NCBI GenBank assembly: GCA_026770585.1
Contig: MU646801.1
Coordinates: 298,287 to 321,979 of the forward strand
Reading direction: 5' to 3'
Origin: Baffinella frigidus
Taxonomy: Eukaryota > Cryptophyceae > Cryptomonadales > Baffinellaceae
Length of the DNA: 23,693 nt
Shown here piece by piece: positions 1 through 10,500 of the stretch. A program made the translations under genes and the position numbers. Numbering within the stretch: the first letter of the stretch is position 1; each line of letters opens with the position of its first letter. The notes beneath the pieces were generated by a model. That model did no database searches. It was not told the origin of the DNA and saw nothing but the letters and a program-made list of their open reading frames with translations.

Positions 1-24
1 GGGGGGGGGGGGGGGGGGGGGGGG
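1..24. repeat. Poly-G run at window start
   Basis: Twenty-four consecutive G bases open the window. It is either a homopolymer tract or a contig-edge artefact; the sequence alone does not decide. Confidence 0.9.
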
Positions 25-767
25 AGCGGGGGGTGAAGATTCCCTGGATAACGTACTGGTGTACTCCGATGTGGAGAGGGGATGAGGTGCTCCACATGTG
101 TGGCGCATGCCGTTGGTTCTCGGAGGGGGGAGGGTCTTGGCGCACCGCTTCTGAGAGCGGCGCGTGCGCTCCGAGGTACTCCTCGAGCTGGTTCTGCAGC
201 CGGACGATGTACCCCTTGAGAAAGTCGTTCTGTTTCACGACCGCCGCGGCCTGCAACCCTCTCGATTCTGTCGCGCCCAGCGGGTCCGCATACCTGCCTC
301 GATCCTTTGGGGTCAGGGTTCGGCAGAATAAAGGTTGCCGGTCGCACACCGCGCACAGTGTGCACGCGCCGCAAAGCACTCTTCTAGCGCCCCTCCTACC
401 GGCAGACAGCCCAGCCTGTTCAGCGCCCAAACTGACCACCACCCCCACCTAATGTCGTGCCCCCAACACGTTCACTGCTCCCAGCGCTCCCATCACGCTG
501 CAGGCAGGAGCCCTTCCCAACGTAGGCAGGCTGCCGTCTGGCACGGACCCCTCCCACAGCAACCCCAGCCCGGTCCAACCCAGTGCTGGCTGCTGCGGCC
601 GACAGCGCCCCCCCAAGGACTCTCGCAATGAATCTCCCGAGAGTGGGAGAGAGCACCTGCGGTTCTGCGGGAGCAGCAGCTCCCGCGGTGATATCTCGAA
701 GCTGCGGTCGCGCGCTGCCTGGGGCCCCGACATCTGCCGCTTGTCTCAAGGCGAGCGCCGCGCCCGC
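25..767. other. No supported gene
   Basis: I see no recognisable protein, RNA gene or repeat structure here. Open frames exist on both strands, but they overlap each other, lack family-like motifs, and reflect the high GC content. Confidence 0.5.
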
Positions 768-905
768 TTGCCTCCCCGTTCCGTTGAAGCCACCAACGAA
801 GAATTTTTGAATTAAGGGGTCGAATTTTGAATTAAGGGGTCGATTTTTTTGATTAAGGGGTCGAATTTTTGAATTATTAAGGGTCCTGCTCCGAAGTTCT
901 CGAAT
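768..905 (+). repeat. Interspersed repeat R1, copy 1, with tandem ATTAAGGGGTC units
   Basis: The segment starts with a GTTCCGTTGAAGCC block and runs into four imperfect units of about 20-22 bases ending in TTGAATTAAGGGGTC. A second copy with the same order of parts lies at about 1574-1685. The tandem part is AT-rich, unlike the surrounding DNA. No coding role is apparent. Confidence 0.8.
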
Positions 906-1295
906 GTGGACCGCTCCTTGGTGGATCCCCCCACATGGGTAGTGGCAGTTTCTTGAGTAGGAAAACTCTGGTGCAGTTCCCAGACTTTTTCCTAATCTCG
1001 CCTCAATTCTTGCACCGTGCAATTCACTTTCGAATAAAGTCAATAAGTGTCAATAAGTGTCTCACCTTGTCTGCTCCATGGGATACCATGAGCCTCATAA
1101 AGGCTGACTCGAGGGCTCGGTGTGTGTGCGAGCGTGTTCCCAGTTGGGGACTCCTCAAAGACCCCAAGAGAGTCGCCCTGTATCCCCTCTTCACCACCAC
1201 GAGCCTCTGCACTGGAGAGCTTGCAGTCCTTTCTACGGAAGGGCGTGTCGTTGGCATATGTTGGGAGAAATTAAAATCTAAAGGACCTAAAGTTA

Positions 1296-1467
1296 ACCAA
1301 ATCATGAATGCGGCTGACAAAGTTTCAGAGTGTCTTTGGTCAGTCTTTGGTCGTCGTTTGACCCCTGAAGGCGGAAAACAGCTCAAGCCCATTCTCGATG
1401 TGTGTACCACTAGGAAGTTACAGAACAAGTTCCGGCGTCCGCCTATGTTGGGAGCTCGAAGAACCTA
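1296..1467 (+). repeat. Interspersed repeat R2, copy 1
   Basis: About 172 bases beginning near ACCAAATCATGAATGCGGCTG and ending near CGCCTATGTTGGGAGC match 1954-2126 over their whole length at roughly 80 percent by eye. The pairing shows an interspersed repeat; open frames here are unlikely to be host genes. Confidence 0.8.
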
Positions 1468-1573
1468 GAGCCAATGTGGTAGGACTTAGCCAAATCGAAC
1501 TTCGAACTTACAAGGTGCGAACTTCTAGATGGCCCGTAATTATTAGTAAACACCATGATTTGTACTGCAAATT

Positions 1574-1685
1574 TCGCTTGCCCCTCCGTTCCGTTGAAGC
1601 CAACAACGAAGAATTTTTGAATTAAGGGGTCTACTTTTGAATGAAGGGGTCTAATTTTTGAATTAAGGGGCCTGCTCTGAAGTTT
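1574..1685 (+). repeat. Interspersed repeat R1, copy 2
   Basis: Second copy of the GTTCCGTTGAAGCC block followed by three ATTAAGGGGTC-type units. It runs into CCTGCTCTGAAGTT as copy 1 runs into CCTGCTCCGAAGTT, so the two copies share both ends. Confidence 0.8.
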
Positions 1686-1708
1686 ACCAAATCGTGAATG
1701 CGGCTGAT

Positions 1709-1952
1709 TGTAGATTTCGGCTTATGTACATAAGGCCTTAGCGCGGAATTTTGGGAGATGGGGTCGGGAAATCGGGGAATGAAAAGAAGTGAAAATGAAT
1801 CGACAAGGTTTATTTTATGGGTGGGGGTCGCGATCTTCTCATCAAATCCATGCGTAAGATAGCATAAAACTTGAGATGGACGTGAAAACGATTTTATCGA
1901 TTTTCTCGATCTCCCGACCCGAAGTGAATTCCGCGCTAAGCCAAAATCTACA
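1709..1952. mobile_element. MITE-like element with 26-base terminal inverted repeats
   Basis: The right end (1927-1952) is the reverse complement of TGTAGATTTTGGCTTAGCGC plus GGAATT. The left end (1709-1750) has the same sequence, with one T/C difference, split by 13 extra bases at 1725-1737. Inverted similarity continues inward imperfectly (GGGTCGGGA, ATCG blocks). At 244 bases with no open frame it fits a non-autonomous DNA transposon. It is bracketed by a 24-base direct repeat (1685-1708 and 1954-1977) that belongs to repeat R2, so the real target duplication cannot be fixed; a 2-base AT is also possible. Confidence 0.7.
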
Positions 1953-1953
1953 A

Positions 1954-2126
1954 TACCAAATCGTGAATGCGACTGATTGAGTTTCAGACTGTCTTTGGTC
2001 TCTCTTTGGCCGTCTTTTGACCCCTGCTGGCGGAAAACGGCTCAAGCCCCATACTCGGTGTGTGTACCGCTAGAAGGTTCCAGATCAAGTTCCGGCGTCC
2101 GCCTATGTTGGGAGCATGAAAAACCT
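1954..2126 (+). repeat. Interspersed repeat R2, copy 2
   Basis: Second full copy of R2, starting exactly at the right flank of the MITE-like element. A third, 24-base fragment of its start lies on the left flank (1685-1708). Confidence 0.8.
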
Positions 2127-2294
2127 CAAGGACCTAAAGAAAATCGGGCACATTTGTTCTCAGGCACTGCAACAGCGAGAGTTCGAGACCTTCTTCTGGG
2201 AACGTATCAATTAATGCCCGGATCTCGTGTAGCTCTCCAGCGCAGAGGTCCACTGCAGAGGCTCGTGAAGAGGCGGTACAGTGGGGCTCTTTTT
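2127..2294. other. Unassigned sequence before the TTTAGGG array
   Basis: No gene is recognised. The stretch joins the R2 copy to the degenerate TTTAGGG array that begins near 2295. Confidence 0.4.
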
Positions 2295-3176
2295 GGGCTG
2301 ATTTGGAGTTTAGGGTTTAGGATTTGGGGTTTAGGGTTAGTGTTTAGTGTTGGTGTTTAGGTTTTAGGGTTCAGGATTAGGGTTTAAGGGTTTGGGTTTT
2401 AGGGTTTAGGGTTGAGAGTTTGAGGTTCAGGGTTTAGGGTTTACGTGAAAGGGTTTAGGTTTTAGGATGTAGGATGTATGGTTCACGGTTTAGGGGTAAG
2501 GGTGAGGGGTTGAGTTTTTTTTTCCAGGGTTCAAGGCTCAGGGTTTACTGTTTAGGGGTTTGAGTTTAGGGTTCAGGGTTTAGGGCCTAGGATTTATTGT
2601 TTAGAATTTAGGGTTTAGGATTTAGGGTTTAAGGTTTGGGGTTTGGGGTTTGGGGTTTAGGTATCAAGGTTTAGAGTTTTAGGTGAAAGATGTAAGGTTC
2701 TCAAATGAGTGTTGAGGTTTTGGGGGTTAGTTTTTTTTGTTCAGGGTTCAAGGTTCAGGGTTTAGGGTTCAGGGTTTAGGGCCTAGGATTTATTGTTTAG
2801 AATTTAGGGTTTAGGATTTAGGGTTTAAGGTTTGGGGTTTGGGGTTTGGGGTTTAGGTATCAAGGTTTAGAGTTTTAGGTGAAAGATGTAAGGTTCTCAA
2901 ATGAGTGTTGAGGTTTTGGGGGTTAGTTTTTTTTGTTCAGGGTTCAAGGTTCAGGGTTTAGGGTTCAGGGTTTAGTGTTTAGAGTTCAAGGGTTAAGGGT
3001 TGAGGATTTAGGATTTAGGGTTTGGGGTTTAGGGTTTAGTGCTAAGTGTTGAGTGTTTAGATTTTAGGGTTCAGGGTTAAGGGTCCAGGGTTCAGGGTTT
3101 AAGGTCTTGGGTTTAGGTTTAGGGTTTTAGAGTTTAGTGTTTAGGGTTTAGGGTTTAGGGTTGAGGGTTTAGGTCC
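2295..3176 (+). repeat. Degenerate TTTAGGG-strand telomere-like array
   Basis: Nearly 900 bases of TTTAGGG and close variants (GTTCAGGG, TTTGGGG, TTAGTGT). The G-rich strand is on +, opposite to most arrays further right. Unit decay and internal duplication mark it as interstitial, not a chromosome end. Confidence 0.9.
2571..2962 (+). repeat. Perfect 196-base tandem duplication
   Basis: The block starting GTTCAGGGTTTAGGGCC at 2571 recurs at 2767, and I found no mismatch between the two copies, including unique words such as GGTATCAAGG and CTCAAATGAGTG. The perfect match inside a decayed array implies a recent duplication or an assembly duplication. Confidence 0.9.
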
Positions 3177-3209
3177 TCTTTTTCTTCTGTTTTATTACAC
3201 CCAATACAG

Positions 3210-3314
3210 GTCAAAAAGTCTGCCAGCCTTAAGAAACGGGTCCGCCTCATAGACCTGAGCTATAATGGCTCCAGGGTCAAAACAATTTTCGGTAACAGCC
3301 GAGGATCGCTTCAG
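3210..3314 (+). CDS. Possible isolated exon, 35 codons, unknown protein
   Basis: A strong pyrimidine-rich acceptor (TTTTTCTTCTGTTTTATTACACCCAATACAG) precedes an open stretch starting VKKSASLKKRVRLIDLSYNG and ending RGSLQ, followed by CAG|GTGTTA. Both flanks are TTTAGGG-type filler. It is an island of non-repeat, moderate-GC sequence inside the array. I do not recognise the protein. Its frame does not join cleanly to the next non-repeat segment at 3351, so it could be a gene relic or a first exon of something whose next exon I missed. Confidence 0.35.
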
Positions 3315-3350
3315 GTGTTAGGTTCAAGGTTTTGGGTTTAGGGTTGAAGG

Positions 3351-3443
3351 TTGAGCAGACCTCAAGACCCACCTCTCTTCCCACGACAAGAGTCAGACTC
3401 TTGGTGTCCATCTAAATTCTACGTATGTAACAATTTTTGGTGG
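3351..3443 (+). repeat. Duplicated non-telomeric segment, copy 1
   Basis: TTGAGCAGACCTCAAGACCC through GTCCATCTAAATTCTACGTA to GGTGG matches 3784-3883 in order, with small insertions and substitutions. Both copies lie between TTTAGGG-type tracts. The shared reading frame gives VHLNSTYV in both, so an exon origin is possible but not shown. Confidence 0.7.
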
Positions 3444-3783
3444 TTATGGGTTTAGGGGTTAGAGTTTGAGGTTCAGGGTTTAGGGTTTAGGGTGAAAGTG
3501 CTTAGAGTGTAGCGTGTAGGATGTTTGTTTCATGGTTTAGGGTTGAGGGTTTGGGGTTGTTTAGGGTTTAGGGTTTAGGGTTTAGGGTTTAGGGTTTAGG
3601 GTTTAGGGTTTAGGGTTTAGGGTTTAGGGTTTGGGGTTTAGGGTTTCGGGTTTAGGATTTAGGGTTTAGGGTTTATGGTTCAGGGTTTAGAATTTAGGGT
3701 TTATGGTTTATGGTTTAGGGTATAGGGTTTAGCATTGAGGGTCTAGGGTTTCGATGTCAGGTGTCAAGGTTTGGGGCTTAGGG
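3444..3783 (+). repeat. TTTAGGG-strand array with near-perfect core
   Basis: Degenerate TTTAGGG repeats, with about eleven consecutive perfect heptamers at roughly 3557-3632. Such a clean run amid decayed repeats suggests recent addition or homogenisation. Confidence 0.9.
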
Positions 3784-3883
3784 TTGAGCAGACCCACCTC
3801 TCTCCCCACACTTATTTCGACAAGTTTAAGACGCCTGATGTCCATCTAAATTCCACGTACGTAAACCCACACGATTTCGGTGG
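3784..3883 (+). repeat. Duplicated non-telomeric segment, copy 2
   Basis: Diverged second copy of 3351-3443, containing CATCTAAATTCCACGTACGTAA where copy 1 has CATCTAAATTCTACGTATGTAA. It lies just upstream of the first exon I can support. Confidence 0.7.
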
Positions 3884-3957
3884 ACACGACCAAAAAAATT
3901 ATGTTGATGGTCAAATCATCCGGGTTAGGACGGTGGGATGTCTTTTCCCTTAACCAG

Positions 3958-6900
3958 TCAGTATTCGACCCCTCGTGGCCACCCAGCAAGAGATGGAAGA
4001 GGAAGGATACGCGGAGCAGTGGCGACGTCAGATCCACGCATGCCTGCTCTCAGAGGGCCCCCAGCTGTTCATTCATGTGGGGATTCTTGTGCAGCGACCC
4101 CGTGGCTTCAAACCGAAGCTGTCCACCGTCATCGGAAATGACCCCCGGTTCGCGGTCACGGGGACCGGCAACGCAATGACCGTTCTCGCCCGCCCTGCCG
4201 CGGCGGAGCCCGCAGCCCCTTCTCCCTCACCATACCCGCAGCACCCAGGGCGGGAGCCATGCGACAGCTACATGAAGACTGGAACCTGCCATTACGGGGA
4301 GAAATGCCATTTCAACCATCCCCCGAAGGCAGCGGCTTGGTCGGGTGGAGCCGGAGTGGGGGCGTCGCGTGTTGCGGCAGCTGCAGCTGTGGCAGCGGGC
4401 GCGCGGGAGGCGGCACCGGTGAGGCGGGGGGTTGTTCAGCGTCCAGCTTGCTGCCTTGTCGGGCGCGGCTGAGCATCCATGGTCTGACCTCTCGGTGGCG
4501 CGCGGCTCTGGCAGGAGTTGCCCGACTGGCAGGAGCGCGTGGGCCGGGCGATGGCAAACAGCAAGGCCCGGGCGCGCGCGAGGCTCCTCCAGGTTCCCTT
4601 TCCATCGATCCTCGTTGCCGCGGAGGCGTTGCCAGCAAGTGACGCCGTGGAGGGCATCCCACCTCCCGTTTTGCGCTGGCTGGTTCCTCTGGTGATGTGG
4701 CAACCGCGTTGCAGCCTAGGCTTGGGGCGCGGAGCCTGGCAGCAGGAGGCCTCCTGCCCTGGCTGCCAGGCCTGGCGGTCAGTGTGGCGCTGTCTGCCTG
4801 TGCCTGCCAACGCTTGCCTGCTTTCTTGGCGGTGTGGTGCTGTCTATGCTGTGGCTGCCAGCGCGTCAGGAGAGGTCCCATCTGGGTCCCAGCCCGGCTT
4901 CGGACTGCACCTCAACCCAAAGCTGAAGACACCTAAACCCTAAACCCTAAAACCCTAAACCCTACACGCTGAACCCTAAACCATAATCCCTAAAACCTAA
5001 ACCCTAAACCCTAAGCCCTAAGCCCTACACCCTCAACCCTAAACCCTAAACCCTAAACCCTAAATCCTAAACCCTGACCCTGAACCCTTAACCCTTAAAC
5101 ATACACCATACATCCTGAACCCCATGTCCTAAGCCCTATCTTTAACCTGCCAATCCTCAACCCTGACCCCTAAGCCCTGGACCGCAGACCGTAAACTCCC
5201 AACCCTAAACCCTAAACCCTAAACCCACAACACTGAACCCTAACCACCTAACCCTAAACCCTCAACCCTCAACCCCAAGCCCTGAACCCTATCTTCAATC
5301 TTGCAACCCTAAACCTCAACCCTAAACCCTAAGCCCTGATCCCTAAACTCCAAACCCTAAACCCTCAACAATAAATCCTAAACCTTAAACTCTAAACCCT
5401 ACATCCTACACCCTAAACGCTAAATGCTAAACCCTGGACCCTAAACCCTAAACCCTATACCCTACAACCATAAACCCCAAACCCTAAACACCAAACCCTA
5501 AATCATAAAACCTGAACCCTAAACCCTAAACCCTAAACCCTGAACCCCAAACCCTAAACCTCACGCCCTAAACCCTGATATTAACCTTCCAACCCTAAAC
5601 CCCAAACCCCACACCCTATACCCTAAGCCCTAAACCCTCAACCCTCAACCCCACACCCTAAACCCTAAACCCTAAACCCTAAACCCTCAACCCTAAACCT
5701 TGAACCCCAAACTCTCAACCTCAAACCCTAGACCGTGAACCCTAACCCCGTACCCCCTGAACGGGGTGCGCAGGATCTGTTCGGACGCATGCCACCCGAT
5801 CTCCAGAAGGAGCACCCCGAGTACTACGACCAGCGGGCGTGGTTTCACGTGAGTTCTTCCCGTTGATGTTCAGAGAGAGAGAGTTGGTTGCGCGACCGGC
5901 ATGACCACTTACCAAGACCTCCTGCGGTGGGTGTTGGGCTACTAGGATCTGGAGTTCTCGCAGACACTACACGTTGTTGAGCATTCCCGCTGGCAGCGGG
6001 AGCCCTCCTTGACGCCGTCGTTGCGGTTCTCGCACTCTCACCGGAAAGACTGTTGATCAACCTCAAACGCCGGAAGGGGATAGTGCTGACAGCAGGCAGG
6101 CGCGAGCTGTGTTTTCCAAGCGGGTTATCTGGTAGCGATGCTGACATGTCGCGTCCGCTATGCTGACATGTCGCGTGCGCTCATGTGGCGCGGCGAGGAT
6201 CGCTAGCGGCTGTTGGAGGAGCGCGGCTGCTGCCTGTTGGGCGCTTGCCCTGTACGCGGCTTGCGGGGGTTGTGACACAAATGTGCGATTGGGGTGGCAG
6301 TGGGAGGAGAAAGCAACCGCGATGGTGAGCGGCATGTCCGAGAGGGACGCCTCTGATCCCGCCCGCAGACTTCGCAAAGTCTCGGTGCGTGCCCGCCCCG
6401 GGCTCAACACCCTCCTCATGGTAGTGCAGACGCGTACACATTTTAAAATTATAACCTCCAGACTTATTATAGCCTCCAGATCTCTAGAGTTCTGAGATTC
6501 ATGGTCCGCAGAATCCCACGACTGCTGTCCAATCAGAGCTTGACTCTTTTCTCGTGCCAGTGCAGAGGCGGGCTCTGAAATTCACCGTCCCGAGACTCCG
6601 ACGACTGCTGACTTGTCAATCGTCACAGCTTTTCCTGGCAGAGCGCCCTCTCGCGACAGTCACGGTCCTGGCACGAAAGCTGGGCGGATGAGTGAAGCGT
6701 GGTCCGCAGATGGCTGACAGTCTCCCTTGGGTGGCTATCGCAGGAGATCTACCGGGCGTGGCCAGCGGGAGATCGTCCCAAGTTTGCGCACCACCTCCAC
6801 CGCACTGGATGGCACAAGGTGCGATGCCTCCCACCTTCTGCAGAGAGAGCACGCTGAGTAGTGCGACCAGCGGGCGTGGTTGGACAACTGCGTAGCAATG

Positions 6901-7599
6901 GTACCTGGTACAAATCTAAGTAGGAACTCAGGAAGTTGGAAGTTCTCTTTGGCCAAGTCCCACCAGATTGGCTCTACAAAGCGTGTGGACACGCGCGAAT
7001 GGGTTGCACGTGCTCCAGCGGGACTAGTGGGGGGACTGACTAGCGCGGCTCGGCAGGCACTCGACACGATCGTGTTCCTTGCTGAGGCCTGGGGGGGGGA
7101 GGATCTCCTGAGCACAGCGCTCGACGTGGCCCACGAGACCAACGACGAGCCTCTCTGCGCCGCGCCTCCCTCGTCCCGCACTCTGCGGCCTCAGCCCCCT
7201 CCCACCCGTCCCGCTGCTCTGCCCCACCCCCCCGCCTACCCCCAACGGCCAGGGAAGGAGGCGTGCCCGTTCTACATCCGGGAGGGAAAATGCGCCTACG
7301 GGACCGAGTGCAAATTTGACCACCCCCCGCGGGACGCAGCGTCAAAGCCCCCTCCCGCGCGGCACTTGGCCACCGCTGCCGCGGCCCAGCCCCCTCCCGA
7401 CACCTACCCCCAGCGCCCGGGGATGGCGCCGTGCAAGTTCTACCTTCTCACGGGACGATGCGAGAACGAGGACAAGTACGGAACTGCCTGCAAGTGGGAC
7501 CATCCTCGGCGGGACGCGGCGGCAAAGGTTGGTGCTGCGGGCAAGGAAGGGGGCCCGTCGCGCCGCGTTGCTCTTGCTCCGCCTGCGGCCGCGCCGCAG
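3958..7599 (+). CDS. N-terminal module: possible winged helix plus three CCCH zinc fingers (exons 1-5)
   Basis: Exons: 3958-4418, 4515-4592, 5774-5848, 6744-6818, 7057-7599. Exon 1 has a segment ([13 protein letters not shown] to [10 protein letters not shown]) that resembles a LOTUS/OST-HTH-like winged helix only loosely. It then gives finger 1, C-x8-C-x5-C-x3-H, starting [10 protein letters not shown]. Exon 5 gives finger 2 of the same spacing ([10 protein letters not shown]) and finger 3 with C-x8-C-x9-C-x3-H. Each finger follows a YPQxPG motif and precedes HPPR or HPRR. Exons 2-4 ([30 protein letters not shown]) form an unrecognised helical stretch between fingers 1 and 2. CCCH fingers usually bind RNA, so RNA binding is a fair inference. 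The first exon follows an in-frame stop at 3951 and has no clear ATG start. Confidence 0.65.
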
Positions 7600-10500
7600 G
7601 TCTCTTCAGAGAAGGCCTTCATGCAATCGCTTGCTGGGTAGAGACATTTAGGCCGAGCCCAACTGACGGATTATGGTTCTTGTTCTTAATTCACTGAACA
7701 TCAAGGTTCAGTTGGCGATGGGACTGCCGAACTTGTGTTTTGGTGCTTGGTTCTTGGTGCTTGGTTCCGATCTTGGTCCGTGATTCTTGGTTCTTAGCTG
7801 CACACCAAGCGGAAAGGAAATGGCCAGCATGGGTCAGGAGATCTTGGTTGTTGGTTCTGAACGGGGCTGGAACAGCGGCGATTGGAACAGCAGTGGGCCC
7901 GCCTCAGGACTGAGTGCCTGGGACGCAGTCAGAGAGAGAGAGTGAATCATTTTCAGAGAAAATGAGTCCCTTTTTCTCTGGGACGCGCTTGCTGACTGCG
8001 GGATGCTGGACAGGCGAGTGCCGGTGGGAGCAAGGGGATCACCGGAACGAACGCGGCAGAGTTGGCCTCTCTCCTCTCGCGGCAGAGCGAAGAGGAGCGT
8101 GCGGAGGAGCGCGCATTCGAGGAGGACCTTCGCATCGCGACGCACGCGAGCAGGAAGGAGGAGGAAGACGCGCGGGCACGGGTGGATCTGGCGCGCCGGG
8201 TGGAGAGGGAGAGCGCTGCGCGGGAGGAAAGGGTGGCGGATCAGGGGCGGGTCGCGGCGAAGGAGGCGTCGGAACGGTCGATGGCGGAGGATGTGCGGCG
8301 GGTGGAGAGGGAGAAGGTCGCCAAGGAAACCAGGGTGGCCAAGGAGAGGGAGAGGGTGGCGGAGGAGGCGCGGGCGCGGGTGGAGAGGGAACGCCTGCCG
8401 CCGAAACTGCCCGCCTCAGTCCCGCGCGTGGGCCAAGAGGGTGGTGTGGGGAGGGTGGCTCACGCCACGAGCGTGAAGTATGCGCAGCGCGTTGATTCGA
8501 TCTACGTGACCGTCGAGGTGCCGGATGCAACCAACGCGAGGGTCGTGGTGACGGAGGATTCGTTGGTCGTGGAAGCTTCTTCGTGTGGCCGGGAGTATGC
8601 GATGGACGTCAAGCTGTTCAAGAAGGCCAACCCGACGGAGAGCTTCTCCAAGGAACGCATCTCCCACCCTTTTCCCTGCCCCCCCCTTGCAAGCACACCC
8701 CGAACAGCCAGCAGGCGGACCCCTCCTGGTTGCCCCCATTGCCTCGCGCGCCGCAGTTTCCCAACCCCCAATTCTCCATCCCGAATCCCTAGCCCCTAAG
8801 GCATGAACAGTAAACCGAGAGGGCGAAATCAGGTGCTCCCGCGCAACATCCAGATCCTGATCAAGAAATCATTCTCGGAGGACGAGTACTGGCCGCGCAT
8901 GCTCCAGGCTAAACCCTGAACCTTAAACCCTAAACCCTAAACCCTGAACCCTAAAACCCAACCCCCAAATTTCAACCTCAAAACCCAAACCCTAAACCCT
9001 AAACCCTAAACCATAAACCCCAAATCCTAAACCTCAAACTCGAAACCCAAAACCCTCAACCCTCAACCCTACACCCTAAGCCAGGACAAGAACTTCGAGA
9101 AGCGCCACTGCTCGATAGACTGGGACAGGTGGAAACCCAAAACTGCAAACCGCAAACCCTAAACCCTAAACCCTAAACCCTAAACCCTAAACCCTAAACC
9201 CTAAACCCTAAACCCTAAACCCTGAACCCTAAACCCTAAGCCCTGAACCCCGAACCCTGAACCCTAAACCCTAATCCAGGTGGAAGGACGAGGACGACGG
9301 CGACGCACAGGACTTCGACACCTCGGCCATAGGTGGGGGGGGGGTGGCGCCGGCGGGCGGGGGTGGCGGGATGGCGCGGCAGGGGGAGGAGCAGCGGGGG
9401 ATGGAGGAGGCGCGCGTTCGCGCGTGGCGAGAGGAACAGGCGCGGGAGGGGAGGCAGAGGGCCGAGCAGGAGCACCGCGCGGAGAGAGAGAGGGAGAGGG
9501 AGAGGGAGAGGGAGAGAGAGAAGGGCGTGGCGGAGAAGGAGCGGCGCGCGGAGAGACACAAGGCCACGGAGGCGCAGGAGAGGGCGGCCAAGGAGGAGCG
9601 GATCCTTGAGAAGTCTCGGCAAGATGCTCTGGAGAAGACGCGGCGGGAGGTGGCAAGACAAGAGGTAGCCTCCGAGGGACACCTCTCGACTAGTCGCAGG
9701 GTTGCTTGGTACTGAGAGTGTTTCCTGGTACTGCAAGGGCTTCTTGACACTGAGAGTATTTTCTGGTACGGACCTTTCCCGGGATGGCGCATCTTCCAGG
9801 TGCAAGCCCTGCCCGGGTTCGGTCATAGTTGCGGGACTCTGAGCCTGAACCTCACGCCTCTCAACTGCCCGCAGGCGCAGGTGGACAAGGCGGAGAAAGA
9901 GCGCCTTACAGCAGCAAGGGAGAAGCTTCAGAAGAAGTTCTGGCGGGAAGCAGAGGAGAACGAGGCGCAAATCATGCGGCAGATGAGGAGGCAGGGGGGG
10001 GCGATGTCTGCCGTGAAGGAGATCCACGATGTTGTATCCAACATTGGCGTTGTGGACAAGCGCGGCAACCACCCGTTGCAGTGGTTCTGGGGCCTGGCGG
10101 CGGAGCTTCAGGAGCTAGGCAACGTGCTCCCGGAGCGCGGGTCGGGGGATCCCTCGACGCGCGCGCACCTGCCTCTGCGGGAGCTGATCCGCCGCGCGCC
10201 TGCCGACGACAAGGCTGCGGCGGACTGCTTGCACCGCACGCTCGCGCTGGTGCTGTCCAAGACGCTCAGGCCTTGCAACTTTGTCGAGGCGGCCCAGACG
10301 GTGGTAACCCCTACACCCAACACCCTCAACCCTACACCCCAAACCCTAAACCCTCAACCCTCAACCCTCAACCCTCAACCCCAAACCCTAAACCCTAAAC
10401 CCTCAACCCTAAACCCTACACCCTGAACCCCAAACCCTAAACCCTATACCCTAAAACCTCAACCCTAAACCCTACACCCTAAACCCAAACCCTAAACCAG

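Noticed and set aside
33-1043. Open frames on both strands in the first kilobase
   Set aside because: They overlap one another, show no family motifs, and partly cover repeat R1.
935-1468. 177-codon open frame on +
   Set aside because: It spans repeat R2 copy 1, which recurs at 1954 with a broken frame, so the frame is likely chance within a repeat.
2160-2200. Pol III B-box-like GAGTTCGAGACC near 2168, suggesting a SINE or tRNA
   Set aside because: No matching A box at the right distance and no tRNA fold could be drawn.
2295-3783. True chromosome end
   Set aside because: The repeats are degenerate, interrupted by unique sequence, and followed by genes; heptamers also occur in both orientations across the window.
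4930-5757. CRISPR array
   Set aside because: Short heptamers without spacers in eukaryotic gene context.
7600-7641. Stop at 7639-7641 as the certain end of the zinc-finger gene
   Set aside because: Not accepted as certain because a phase-0 CAG|GT donor lies just before and the next exon lacks an in-frame ATG near its start; left open.
8039-8530. 163-codon minus-strand frame rich in Pro and Ser
   Set aside because: It is the antisense shadow of the CS exon's charged helix; the + strand has a recognisable domain across splice junctions.
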